Assembly: GCA_002421845.1 (NCBI GenBank)
Contig: DISL01000112.1
Coordinates: 1 to 10,258 of the forward strand
Origin: Epsilonproteobacteria bacterium UBA6211
Lineage (GTDB): Bacteria; Campylobacterota; Campylobacteria; Campylobacterales; Arcobacteraceae
Direction: 5' to 3'
DNA: 10,258 bases
Under the pieces are notes generated by a model that made no database searches, was not told where the DNA came from, and was given only the letters and a program-made list of their open reading frames with translations. This document shows, piece by piece, positions 1-6,838 of the stretch (positions are counted from its first letter, which is position 1; each line of letters starts with the position of its first letter). Both the position numbers and the translations under genes were made by a program.

Positions 1-2
1 AT

Positions 3-71
3 AGAGAGAAAATGAATAAAGAGGGTTTGTTGCATAATAAGAAGTATGATTTAGAGAGTGAGTTTAGATAA
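3..71 (+). CDS. possible C-terminal tail of an upstream gene (partial)
   Basis: The frame starting at base 3 is open from the window edge to a TAA at 69-71; the other two plus frames stop within the first 20 bases. It would encode a charged tail ending LESEFR. An internal ATG at 12 has no clear ribosome binding site, so a carried-over C-terminus is likelier than a 19-codon gene. It is too short to assign to any family, and it may be chance. Confidence 0.25.
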   Translation, partial: REKMNKEGLLHNKKYDLESEFR

Positions 72-159
72 ATATTGGAACTTTCCAAAAAATAGCTAAA
101 AACTTATTGAGTTGATAAATGAATAAGAAAATGATTTCATAAACTAAAAGGAGATAAAG

Positions 160-600
160 ATGAAGTATATTAAATTGCTTTTATCGGCATTGATGCCATT
201 GGTATTTCAAGCATGCGTTGCAAATCAAAGTTTATCATACAATGATGTTGTAAAAACAGCACTTATTGAGTGTCCAGGTCCTGAAATGAGTATCCAAATA
301 ATGCCTTCTAGAGGTTTTATTGCAGATTCTTTAGCCATCTCTGCTATTAAAACATACGGTAATGATGGTGGTTTTTCCAATAGTTTCTCAAAGTTTATCC
401 AGTCAGGATTAAAAAATATTAGTCTATATTGTGCGAATCCACAAAAATTAGAGGCTGCATTAATAAATACATTCGGTTTGTATCAAGATAATGAGCTTAA
501 AGGTATATCTGTTTGTGTAATCGGTTCACCGAATAGTCAAGAATTGGTAACTAAGGCAGCTAGAATAGGTATTACTGTTACTTTTGCACATAACAAATAA
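160..600 (+). CDS. predicted lipoprotein of unknown function (146 aa)
   Basis: The start is the ATG at 160, preceded by a strong AAAAGGAG at 146-153. Residues 1-18 form a signal peptide (KYIK, then a hydrophobic stretch) ending in FQAC, with Cys19 as a plausible lipidation site. This lipobox is imperfect because Phe sits at -3, but the protein is probably exported and anchored in the outer or inner membrane. The mature part holds three more cysteines (38, 91, 119), which could form a disulfide in the periplasm. No family is recognised. The next gene, also a lipoprotein, starts 20 bp downstream on the same strand with its own ribosome binding site, so the two are probably co-transcribed. Confidence 0.75.
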   Translation: MKYIKLLLSALMPLVFQACVANQSLSYNDVVKTALIECPGPEMSIQIMPSRGFIADSLAISAIKTYGNDGGFSNSFSKFIQSGLKNISLYCANPQKLEAALINTFGLYQDNELKGISVCVIGSPNSQELVTKAARIGITVTFAHNK

Positions 601-620
601 ACTTAAAAAGAGGAACAGCA

Positions 621-1295
621 ATGAAAACAGCACAAATAATTTTAATTATATGGTTAATTATATTACTACAAGGTTGCGTAACTAGTTCTAATTCTTTGAA
701 TATAGAACAATTACAAGAAAAAGCATTGCTAGATGATGCACAAGCACAGTATAAACTAGCTATATATTATGAAAATAAAAAGAATTTCCAAGAATCACTT
801 ATGTGGTATGAAAGATCTGCTTCCAAAGAATATGCACCAGCCCAGAATGAGTTGGGTAACATCTACCTAGAAGGGCGTATAGGGGTTGAAAAGGATTTGT
901 ATAAAGCATTTGAATGGTATCAAAAAGCATCTGAAGGTAACTATTTTGATGCAACTAATAATCTTGGATATATGTATGATTTGGGATTAGGTACAAAACA
1001 AAATTATCTCAAAGCTGCTGAACTTTATGGAATTGCTGCATCACAAGGCTCAATACGTGCTATGTATAATCTTGGTATTATGTATAAACAAGGGCAAGGT
1101 GTGGAAAAAGATATGATTCAAGCTTATAAATGGCTTGACCTTGCAAGATACTATACATTGACTTCTAAAGATATGACACTAAAGTGGTCAATTAGAAAAC
1201 AATGGGATGAGTTAGAATCAACAATGAGTAATTCCGACAAAGAAGTGGCAAAATCACTGGCTACTAAATGGCAAAAAGAACTAAAGAATCTTTAA
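621..1295 (+). CDS. Sel1-like repeat lipoprotein (224 aa)
   Basis: The N-terminus is a short hydrophobic signal with a good lipobox (LLQGC, Cys19). The rest is built of Sel1-like TPR-class helical repeats of about 36 residues. A degenerate unit covers about 40-71. Clearer units lie at about 72-107 (LGNIYLEG, then KAFEWYQKA), 108-144 (LGYMYDLGLG, then KAAELYGIAA) and 145-178 (LGIMYKQGQGVEKD, then AYKWLDLA). The C-terminal 45 residues are charged and non-repetitive. Sel1 proteins are solenoid scaffolds for protein-protein contacts, often in envelope stress or secretion. The partner is unknown here. A GAGGA ribosome binding site lies about 5 bases before the ATG at 621. It is likely co-transcribed with the lipoprotein gene just upstream. 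Confidence 0.88.
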   Translation: MKTAQIILIIWLIILLQGCVTSSNSLNIEQLQEKALLDDAQAQYKLAIYYENKKNFQESLMWYERSASKEYAPAQNELGNIYLEGRIGVEKDLYKAFEWYQKASEGNYFDATNNLGYMYDLGLGTKQNYLKAAELYGIAASQGSIRAMYNLGIMYKQGQGVEKDMIQAYKWLDLARYYTLTSKDMTLKWSIRKQWDELESTMSNSDKEVAKSLATKWQKELKNL

Positions 1296-1445
1296 AAAAG
1301 AAAAAAAGACTGGCACAATGCAACGGTGACTTTAGTCGGTATTTTTTGGAATCTAGAAATGTAAAAAGGGGTTCACACATCCTCCCCAAAAAAAATATAA
1401 TTAAGAAATATCTCAAAAGTAGAGATTTAGCAAACTTTCTTTGAA

Positions 1446-1573
1446 ATTGCAATGTTTTTTATAGTGAAATATTCAAGAACATATTATTTACAGTCTTTGT
1501 CATTATTTATATATATGTTATTTATTGATTTTTTAGGGTGTTTTATATACAATGTAGGTTCAATAAATAGTTA
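1446..1573 (+). repeat. promoter-bearing direct repeat, copy 1
   Basis: This 128-bp stretch is matched by 2924-3066 in the same orientation, with scattered substitutions and an extra block of about 15-18 bases in the second copy near 2990-3005. Both begin with the palindrome ATTGCAAT followed by GTTTTTTATAGTGA and end in AATAAATAGTTA. The sequence after the repeat differs completely between copies, so the repeat is a discrete unit. Positions 1296-1445, between the Sel1 gene and this repeat, show no supportable gene or RNA. Confidence 0.85.
1525..1553 (+). promoter_or_regulatory. candidate promoter within repeat copy 1
   Basis: TTGATT at 1525-1530 and TACAAT at 1548-1553 are separated by 17 bases. 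A 10-bp perfect inverted repeat (TATTTATTGA at 1519-1528, TCAATAAATA at 1560-1569) brackets it, overlaps the -35 and flanks the -10. This could be an operator or an RNA stem. The first downstream start, ATG 1596 with GGAAG at 1586-1590, lies about 35 bases past the expected transcription start. Confidence 0.5.
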
Positions 1574-1595
1574 TACGAAAGAATTGGAAGTTGTA

Positions 1596-1828
1596 ATGTC
1601 TCTACTATATTTCAAAATTTCAAATTAAGTGAAAAGATTAGATATAAAGGTACATTTATTAATCATATTATTTGTCACAGCATAAACATAATAATATTAG
1701 AGTGTGATAATGGTGAATTTTTAAATTTCGATGATTTAGATAATAATTTAAAATTAAGATTGAAGATTGTTATCCAGAATGCTTTGTTGAAAATTAAATA
1801 TTCTGTCCTCGGAACTCCCCAAAATTAA
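1596..1828 (+). pseudogene. short frameshifted ORF after repeat copy 1
   Basis: An ATG at 1596 follows a good GGAAG ribosome binding site by 5 bases, but its frame stops after 10 codons (TAA 1626-1628). The frame two bases over is open from 1571 to TAA 1826-1828. It reads like real protein (for example KIRYKGTFINHI and ECDNGEFLNFDDLDNN) but contains no ATG start. The simplest reading is a small gene of about 77 codons broken by one indel in the AT-rich run near 1610-1625. The last codons overlap a TATTCTGTCC motif also found at the transposable-element ends, so the 3' end may be replaced too. No family is recognised. A non-coding origin is not excluded. Confidence 0.4.
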
Positions 1829-1851
1829 ACAAATTATAGCAAGGGTTTGTA

Positions 1852-2835
1852 TTGGAATATACTTATAAAAGATTAGATATTAGGTGCTATTTACAATCAC
1901 TATATGATGATGGATTAAATCGTTCGACTAAATATACAGATGATGAGTTGTTTTTAATAATTCAAGATATTGGTATTTTTAGATTTAAAGGGTATGTAAA
2001 AGCTTTTAGAAACAATATATCAAATTATTCAATAGATTTTATTATAGATATACATAATTTAGACAGAGAAATATCATCCAAACTATTTAAAATGACATCA
2101 CAAATTGAGATAAAATTAAAGTCTATTTTGATAGAAACAGTCTATAATCTTACAGATAATCCTTTTTGCTATTTGCTAAAATCAAATTACAAAAATGATT
2201 TTACAATGCCATTTGACAGTATTCAAGATTGGGAAATGAAACCTACTAATGCCGAACAAAAGAAAAAAAGTGAAGTTTATTTGCATTATAGAGATTATTA
2301 TCTAAATACATATAGTTTCATTTCAAATAAAGTTAAATATACATTGGATGATAAGAGTATAGTTAAAATTAGTAATTCTTCTAGCCTTGACATCAACTTC
2401 CCACCATTTCATTATTTTATAGAAAATATAACTTTAGGGGTACTTATAAATATAATATCACAACTAACTATTGATACAAATGATATATTGAAAATTATTG
2501 GAAAGCAATTTGGTTTTTATAATTCTTCTGTTTTTTTAAATTATCTTCTTAGACTTAAGGAAGTTAGAAACAGATGTGCTCACAATGGAAGACTTTTTAA
2601 TAGAAACTATAGAGGTATAAAAGCTATAGGAATACATCAAACTTTTAGAAAAGTGATTTATGAACACAAGCTTATAGATGTTTATTTATCTTTTTTGTAT
2701 ATGATTAATGATAATATAAATATCAAAAATGTAAATGAGTTAATGACAAAATTTGAAGATGAAATTATAGGACAATATGACTCAAGTTTAAAAAGTTTTG
2801 TAATGGATTTTTTGAGGATAAAAAAGACAAGGTAA
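1852..2835 (+). CDS. Abi_2 (AbiD/AbiF-type) HEPN protein, putative abortive infection
   Basis: This 327-aa protein fits the Abi_2 family (PF07751; lactococcal AbiD/AbiF relatives) in length and layout. An N-terminal FRFKGYVKAF (43-52) matches the family's YRLxGYxxPF element. It is followed by a helix around LDREISSKLFKMTSQIEIKL. The hallmark RNRCAHNGRLFNR (239-251) contains the HEPN R-x4-H motif (Arg239, His244) expected of a metal-independent RNase. By family knowledge such proteins act in the cytoplasm as phage-defence effectors; activity here is inferred. The start is TTG 1852, with AAGGG at 1841-1845 six bases upstream; no nearer ATG fits. It is very AT-rich and lies between two copies of a promoter-bearing repeat, which suggests horizontal acquisition. 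Confidence 0.85.
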   Translation: MEYTYKRLDIRCYLQSLYDDGLNRSTKYTDDELFLIIQDIGIFRFKGYVKAFRNNISNYSIDFIIDIHNLDREISSKLFKMTSQIEIKLKSILIETVYNLTDNPFCYLLKSNYKNDFTMPFDSIQDWEMKPTNAEQKKKSEVYLHYRDYYLNTYSFISNKVKYTLDDKSIVKISNSSSLDINFPPFHYFIENITLGVLINIISQLTIDTNDILKIIGKQFGFYNSSVFLNYLLRLKEVRNRCAHNGRLFNRNYRGIKAIGIHQTFRKVIYEHKLIDVYLSFLYMINDNINIKNVNELMTKFEDEIIGQYDSSLKSFVMDFLRIKKTR

Positions 2836-2862
2836 GTGTGCAAGCAGTGACTTACCGTAAGT
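2831..2862 (+). other. stem-loop overlapping the end of the Abi gene
   Basis: GGTAAGT at 2831-2837, which spans the TAA stop at 2833-2835, can pair perfectly with ACTTACC at 2850-2856. The same ACTTAC can pair instead with GTAAGT at 2857-2862. No T-tract follows, so it is not a canonical intrinsic terminator. It may protect the mRNA 3' end. Confidence 0.35.
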
Positions 2863-2923
2863 ATCGAAATTATACCAAAAAAACTTTAAAGTTAAATAAA
2901 AGTAACAATAAGTTTTTGGCAAG

Positions 2924-3066
2924 ATTGCAATGTTTTTTATAGTGAGATATTCAAGAACACCTTATTTATTGTGTTTGTCGTTGTTTTTATATACTACATT
3001 TTTTATATATGTTATTTATTGATTTTAAGGGTGTTTTATATATAATGTAGGTTTAATAAATAGTTA
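2924..3066 (+). repeat. promoter-bearing direct repeat, copy 2
   Basis: This is the second copy of the unit at 1446-1573, in the same orientation, starting 1478 bp downstream and 15 bp longer through an insertion near 2990-3005. It begins at ATTGCAAT and ends at AATAAATAGTTA, 24 bases before the next start codon. Together the copies frame the Abi gene and the broken ORF before it. The ends do not fit the attC core GTTRRRY, so integron identity is not supported. Confidence 0.85.
3019..3046 (+). promoter_or_regulatory. candidate promoter within repeat copy 2
   Basis: TTGATT at 3019-3024 and a consensus TATAAT at 3041-3046 are separated by 16 bases. The bracketing inverted repeat is kept (3013-3022 and 3053-3062), with one G-T wobble where copy 1 has a perfect pair. 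It would drive the membrane-protein gene at 3091 from a leader of about 38 bases. Confidence 0.55.
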
Positions 3067-3090
3067 GAAGATAAAAGGATATATAAAAAT

Positions 3091-3435
3091 ATGAATATAG
3101 GATTTAAGTGTGATATTAAATGTAAAGCGGAAGAAGAAACAATTCAGGAAACATCATCTGTAACAGGAGATATAAAATCAACTTACAAAGCTAAATTAAA
3201 TACTTTTGAATATTTTATTTCGAAATTAGGAATACCTGGTATTTTATCAGTTTTAGTTTTTATAATGATTTCTTTAATAGCAATAATACAAGTTATTCAA
3301 GGGAGAAATATCGAGCTACCTTCACTCTTTACGGAAATTGCCACATTAATAATTGGTTTTTATTTTGGTAGTAAAACAAAAAATAATATTGAAGAAAATG
3401 AAGAAAAACAACAAATTGGTTTTAAGCAAAACTAA
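3091..3435 (+). CDS. small two-helix membrane protein (114 aa)
   Basis: The N-terminal 45 residues are polar, with Cys7 and Cys11 and an acidic EEET segment. Two hydrophobic helices follow (about 48-70 and 77-95). The second ends in LIIGFYFGSKTK, and a charged tail (NNIEENEEKQQ) completes the protein. This is a small inner-membrane protein of unknown function. Two-helix proteins of this kind occur as holin-like or defence-associated membrane effectors, but nothing here proves such a role. The ATG at 3091 has AAAAGGA at 3073-3079; the 11-base spacing is long. It is driven by the promoter in repeat copy 2 and lies downstream of the Abi gene, so it may share the island's history. Confidence 0.7.
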   Translation: MNIGFKCDIKCKAEEETIQETSSVTGDIKSTYKAKLNTFEYFISKLGIPGILSVLVFIMISLIAIIQVIQGRNIELPSLFTEIATLIIGFYFGSKTKNNIEENEEKQQIGFKQN

Positions 3436-3448
3436 AAATCAAAAATCA

Positions 3449-3469
3449 GGGGACAGAATACCAATTAAT
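3449..3469 (+). repeat. left terminal inverted repeat of RAYT element
   Basis: It begins GGGGACAGAATACC and continues AATTAAT. It is the reverse complement of 4206-4226 except for one base. It sits 13 bp after the stop codon of the small membrane protein gene. Confidence 0.8.
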
Positions 3470-3544
3470 TGCAAATTGTAATATTTTTAAATAAATAGAT
3501 TTTATTTTTGTATCATTTTTAATATCTAAATATTGGAGATAAAA

Positions 3545-4210
3545 ATGGCAAGAATAAGAAGAATTGTGATACCAAATGTCCCTCATCATATAACGCAAAG
3601 AGGTGTTCGCTCACAGAATATTTTTTTTAAAGATGAGGATTATCAATATTATAAAGAGTTGCTATATACACAATCAAAACTACATGGTTTGGAAATAGTT
3701 TCATATTGTCTTATGACAAATCATGTACACATAATAGCAATACCACAAAATATAGAATCATTATCCAAAGCAATAGGTGAAACACATAGACTTTATACAA
3801 GAAAAATAAACTTTGAACAAAAAGTAAAAGGGCATCTTTTTCAAGAAAGATTTTATTCTACCCCTTTAGATGAAACACATTTTTTATATGCTTTAAGATA
3901 TGTAGAACATAACCCAGTAAAAGCATATATGGCTAAATACCCTTGGGCTTATAAGTATTCTAGTGCAAGATATAGATTGAATGAAGTAAAAGAAGATAAA
4001 CTTTTGTCAAATTATGAGCCAATAGATAAGATACTAAACTATAAAGAGTTTTTACAAGAAAAAACACAAACAAAACTCCTAAAAGAAAAAACAAGAACAG
4101 GAAAACCTTGTGGAGATGATGATTTTTATGATAGAATAGAAATATTGACAGGGATAAATTATAAAAATAAAAAAGCAGGACGACCTAAGAAAGAGCAAGG
4201 ATTTGATTAA
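3545..4210 (+). CDS. REP-associated tyrosine transposase (RAYT, Y1_Tnp)
   Basis: This 221-aa protein belongs to the IS200/IS605-related Y1 family. It opens with MARIRRIVIPNVPHHITQRG, a classic RAYT start. It has the HUH metal-binding motif NHVHI (His60 and His62) and a catalytic tyrosine in RYVEHNPVKA (Tyr119). The C-terminal region around GKPCGDDDFYDRIEILTG and AGRPKKEQ is typical of RAYTs. It would cut and rejoin single-stranded DNA at REP-like palindromes. An upstream in-frame TTG at 3533 would add four residues; the ATG at 3545 is preferred because GGAG (3535-3538) lies six bases before it and the family starts with MARxxR. It appears intact, and its ends are preserved. Confidence 0.93.
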   Translation: MARIRRIVIPNVPHHITQRGVRSQNIFFKDEDYQYYKELLYTQSKLHGLEIVSYCLMTNHVHIIAIPQNIESLSKAIGETHRLYTRKINFEQKVKGHLFQERFYSTPLDETHFLYALRYVEHNPVKAYMAKYPWAYKYSSARYRLNEVKEDKLLSNYEPIDKILNYKEFLQEKTQTKLLKEKTRTGKPCGDDDFYDRIEILTGINYKNKKAGRPKKEQGFD

Positions 4211-4226
4211 TTAGTATTCTGTCCCC
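4206..4226 (-). repeat. right terminal inverted repeat of RAYT element
   Basis: On the plus strand it ends TATTCTGTCCCC. It is the inverted partner of 3449-3469 (20 of 21 bases) and includes the transposase TAA stop at 4208-4210. Three bases separate it from helicase-like coding sequence. Confidence 0.8.
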
Positions 4227-4228
4227 AG

Positions 4229-5293
4229 ATTCCACTTTGCGGTGGAGTGCCTTATCGTCCGCAGGTTCATTCACTTAGCCATAAAGCTCATATCATAGTA
4301 GGAACTCCAGGGAGGATTCTGAAACATCTTAGTGAAAACAACTTTGAGACAGACCATATCAATACTTTGGTACTTGATGAAGCCGATAGGATGCTTGATA
4401 TGGGATTTAGTGAAGATATACAAGCTATTATAGACTATTTACCGAAAAACCGCCAAACAATGCTTTTTAGTGCCACATATCCAGATAATATAAAAAAACT
4501 AGCCCAATCTATCATGACAAATCCAGCTGTAGTAGAAGTGGATACCACACATCAAGCTCAAGTGATAGAACAGGTGTTTTATGAAGCAAATTCAACTTCA
4601 GATAAATTATATAGTGTAATGAAATTATTACAAGATAACAACCCCTCATCATGCGTGATTTTTTGCAACACCAAAATAGCTTGTGATGAGCTAGCAGATG
4701 ATTTGGAGCGAAACTCAGTACCAGTCCTTGTACTTCATAGCGACTTTGAACAAAGAGATAGAAACGAGATACTAGCAATATTTTCAAACAAAAGCTATCC
4801 CGTACTAATAGCGACAGATGTAGCAGCAAGGGGACTTGATATAGATGATATAGAGCTAGTAATAAACTATGACTTACCATACGATATGCAAAACTACACC
4901 CACAGGATAGGGCGAACTGCTAGAGCTGGCAAAAGCGGAAAAGCCGTCTCTTTGGTGGATAATATCAAGCTTTTTGATGAGGTAAAAGAGTACGCAAACC
5001 TATCAAACCAAATAGAAACAATGAAAAAAGAGCCATTAGATAAAAACTTTAGACTAGAGCCTATATGGAGATCTATCTACATAAACGCAGGCAAAAAAAC
5101 CAAACTAAGAGCTGGTGATGTAGTAGGTGTATTGACCGCAAGCATAGGACTAGCCAAAGATGATGTAGGCAAAATTAACACCCTAGAGATGTGTACCTAT
5201 GTAGCCGTAAAAGAAAATGTGGCTACCAAAGCAGTTGAGGGGCTAAATACTCATAAGATTAAAGGGAAGTTTTTTCGGGCGTTTTTGAAGTAG
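4229..5293 (+). pseudogene. dbpA: 5'-truncated DbpA-type DEAD-box RNA helicase
   Basis: The frame is open from just after the RAYT element and reads IPLCGGVPYRPQVHSLSHKA, then TPGR, DEAD, SAT, VIFCNTK, ATDVAARGLD and HRIGRTARAG in the normal order. The C-terminal 80 residues (RSIYINAGKKTKLRAG to KGKFFRAFLK) form the DbpA RNA-binding domain, which targets 23S rRNA helix 92 during large-subunit assembly. About 100 N-terminal residues are missing compared with DbpA (about 457 aa in E. coli), including the Q motif and Walker A GxGKT. Without these it cannot bind ATP normally. A GTG at 4247 gives a formal 348-codon ORF but has no sensible ribosome binding site. The rest has no stops, so the truncation looks recent. 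A functional product is unlikely. Confidence 0.85.
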
Positions 5294-5371
5294 GAAGGAA
5301 AGTAGCCTCTTTTTTTGTCCCCTTTTTTGCTTATAAAAAAGTATAAAATGAGGAATTTAAGTATTTTAGGA

Positions 5372-5377
5372 TAAAAT
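5372..5377 (+). promoter_or_regulatory. possible -10 box for the antiporter gene
   Basis: TAAAAT lies about 31 bases before the antiporter ATG in the 115-bp gap after the helicase remnant, within a T/A-rich stretch like those preceding epsilonproteobacterial promoters. No clear -35 is seen. The ribosome binding site AAAAGGA is at 5397-5403. Confidence 0.3.
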
Positions 5378-5408
5378 TAACCCTTAAATATTTTAGAAAA
5401 GGAATATT

Positions 5409-6812
5409 ATGGAACACTCTACAAGGATTTATTTAATTTCTTTACTTATTTTTGGTGGGGGAATATTGGCAGTATTAAATTGGGGAAATACTGTGTATGT
5501 AACTTCTGCTATTGTTGAAACAACAGTAGTTCAAGATGATTTTTGGCAAGTTTTTTACAATACATTTATGAAACAACTTTCTAATCCACTCGCACTTTTA
5601 TTAGTTCAGATAATTGTAATTATGACTACAGCTCGTATTTTTGGAATTTTATTTACAAAAATTTCTCAGCCTTCAGTGATTGGTGAAATTTTTGCTGGTA
5701 TTATACTTGGACCTTCTTTATTAGGTCTATTCTTACCTGAGATATATACTCTTATATTCCCCGAAGTATCTTTAACAAATTTGCATTTTTTAAGTCAAAT
5801 AGGATTGATTTTATTTATGTTTGTTGTTGGAATGGAATTAGATTTTGATAAATTAAAAAAACAAAGTAAAGCGTCGGTTGTAATTAGTCATATCAGTATT
5901 ATTTTTCCATTTTTTCTTGGTGTAGTTTTGGCTTACATGATATATCCAACATTTGCTAGTGAAACAGTTTCATTTACAGCTTTTGCACTTTTTATAGGAA
6001 TTGCAATGAGTATTACAGCATTTCCTGTTTTAGCAAGAATTGTTAAAGACAGAAATTTAACAAAAACTTCTTATGGAATAACATCACTCACTTGTGCAGC
6101 AGCTGATGATGCAACCGCTTGGTATCTTTTAGCAATCGTGATAGCTATTTCAACATCTACTAACCTTTTGATGTCTGTTTTAATGCTAATACCTATACTT
6201 TTATATATTATATTTATGATTTTTGTTATTAAACCATTTTTACAAACTTTAGGTACTAAAATAAACAACCAAGAATTAGATATGAAAATTACTACTATAG
6301 TTTTAGTAATTCTTTTAGGAAGTTCATTAGCTACAGAACTACTTGGGATACATGCTCTTTTTGGTGCTTTTTTAGCAGGAGTTATGATGCCATCTATAAA
6401 GAATAGTGAACTAAAAGAGAGAATTGCTCCTCGTTTAGAATATGTAAGTTTACTCATTCTTTTACCTTTATTTTTTGCACTTACTGGACTTAGAACACAA
6501 ATCGATTTATTAGAACCACAACATTGGGTTATTTGTTTTGTTATTATTGCAGTAGCTGTTACAGGTAAATTTCTTGGAAGTACCATTGCTTCAAGATTAA
6601 TGGGTGGTTCATGGAGAGACTCTTTTGCTATTGGTGCATTAATGAACACCAGAGGACTTATGGAATTAATTGTTTTAAATATAGGTTATGAACTTGGTAT
6701 TTTATCGCCACTTTTATTTACTATGTTTGTTGTTATGGCGTTAGTTACGACTTTTATGACTGGACCATCTTTATCATTAATCGATAGAATTTTTCAGAAG
6801 AAAGAAAGTTAA
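5409..6812 (+). CDS. CPA2-family cation/proton antiporter
   Basis: This 467-aa integral membrane protein of the Na+/H+ exchanger superfamily (PF00999, KefB/NapA-like CPA2 branch) exchanges Na+ or K+ for H+ across the inner membrane. After an extra N-terminal helix (about 7-25) and a short periplasmic loop, the transport core begins near residue 60. Family landmarks are QPSVIGEIFAGIILGPSLLG (87-106), FMFVVGMELD (136-145), AMSITAFPVLARI (199-211) and CAAADDATAW (229-238). The paired aspartates 233-234 sit at the expected ion-binding site. Conserved TRGLMELIVLN lies near the C-terminus. It ends at FQKKES with no RCK/TrkA-N or USP domain, so control by nucleotides through such a domain is not expected. 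It appears intact and monocistronic, starting at ATG 5409 after AAAAGGA. Confidence 0.92.
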   Translation: MEHSTRIYLISLLIFGGGILAVLNWGNTVYVTSAIVETTVVQDDFWQVFYNTFMKQLSNPLALLLVQIIVIMTTARIFGILFTKISQPSVIGEIFAGIILGPSLLGLFLPEIYTLIFPEVSLTNLHFLSQIGLILFMFVVGMELDFDKLKKQSKASVVISHISIIFPFFLGVVLAYMIYPTFASETVSFTAFALFIGIAMSITAFPVLARIVKDRNLTKTSYGITSLTCAAADDATAWYLLAIVIAISTSTNLLMSVLMLIPILLYIIFMIFVIKPFLQTLGTKINNQELDMKITTIVLVILLGSSLATELLGIHALFGAFLAGVMMPSIKNSELKERIAPRLEYVSLLILLPLFFALTGLRTQIDLLEPQHWVICFVIIAVAVTGKFLGSTIASRLMGGSWRDSFAIGALMNTRGLMELIVLNIGYELGILSPLLFTMFVVMALVTTFMTGPSLSLIDRIFQKKES

Positions 6813-6838
6813 AATCTGCGATACCTATTTAAAAAAAA

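Larger units (their letters stand above)
3449..4226. mobile_element. RAYT transposable element with 21-bp inverted ends
   Basis: The element is delimited by GGGGACAGAATAC-type ends. The left end at 3449-3469 and the right end at 4206-4226 are inverted repeats matching at 20 of 21 positions, the mismatch being C/T at position 14. The match continues weakly one to three bases outward. It spans 778 bp and carries one gene, a REP-associated tyrosine transposase. The right repeat overlaps the transposase stop codon. The element's right edge is exactly where recognisable dbpA coding sequence begins. No target-site duplication was identified, which agrees with Y1-type single-strand transposition. 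Confidence 0.75.

Noticed and set aside
1355..1400. GGGG...CCCC near A/T tracts as a possible terminator after the Sel1 gene
   Set aside because: Only four pairs with a 12-base loop; no plus-strand T-tract follows.
1264..1452. Minus-strand open frame of 62 codons
   Set aside because: It overlaps the Sel1 gene end and the repeat start, is rich in Phe/Leu from A-tracts read in reverse, and has no domain or ribosome binding site.
1446..3066. Integron attC sites flanking the Abi gene
   Set aside because: The repeat ends do not fit GTTRRRY/RYYYAAC cores and lack the folded attC arrangement; no integrase is in the window.
4512..4880. Minus-strand open frame inside the helicase remnant
   Set aside because: Antisense to conserved helicase motifs; low-complexity Leu/Ser composition.
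6071..6649. Minus-strand open frame of 192 codons inside the antiporter gene
   Set aside because: Antisense to a clear PF00999 core; the long frame is a by-product of the membrane-protein codon pattern.
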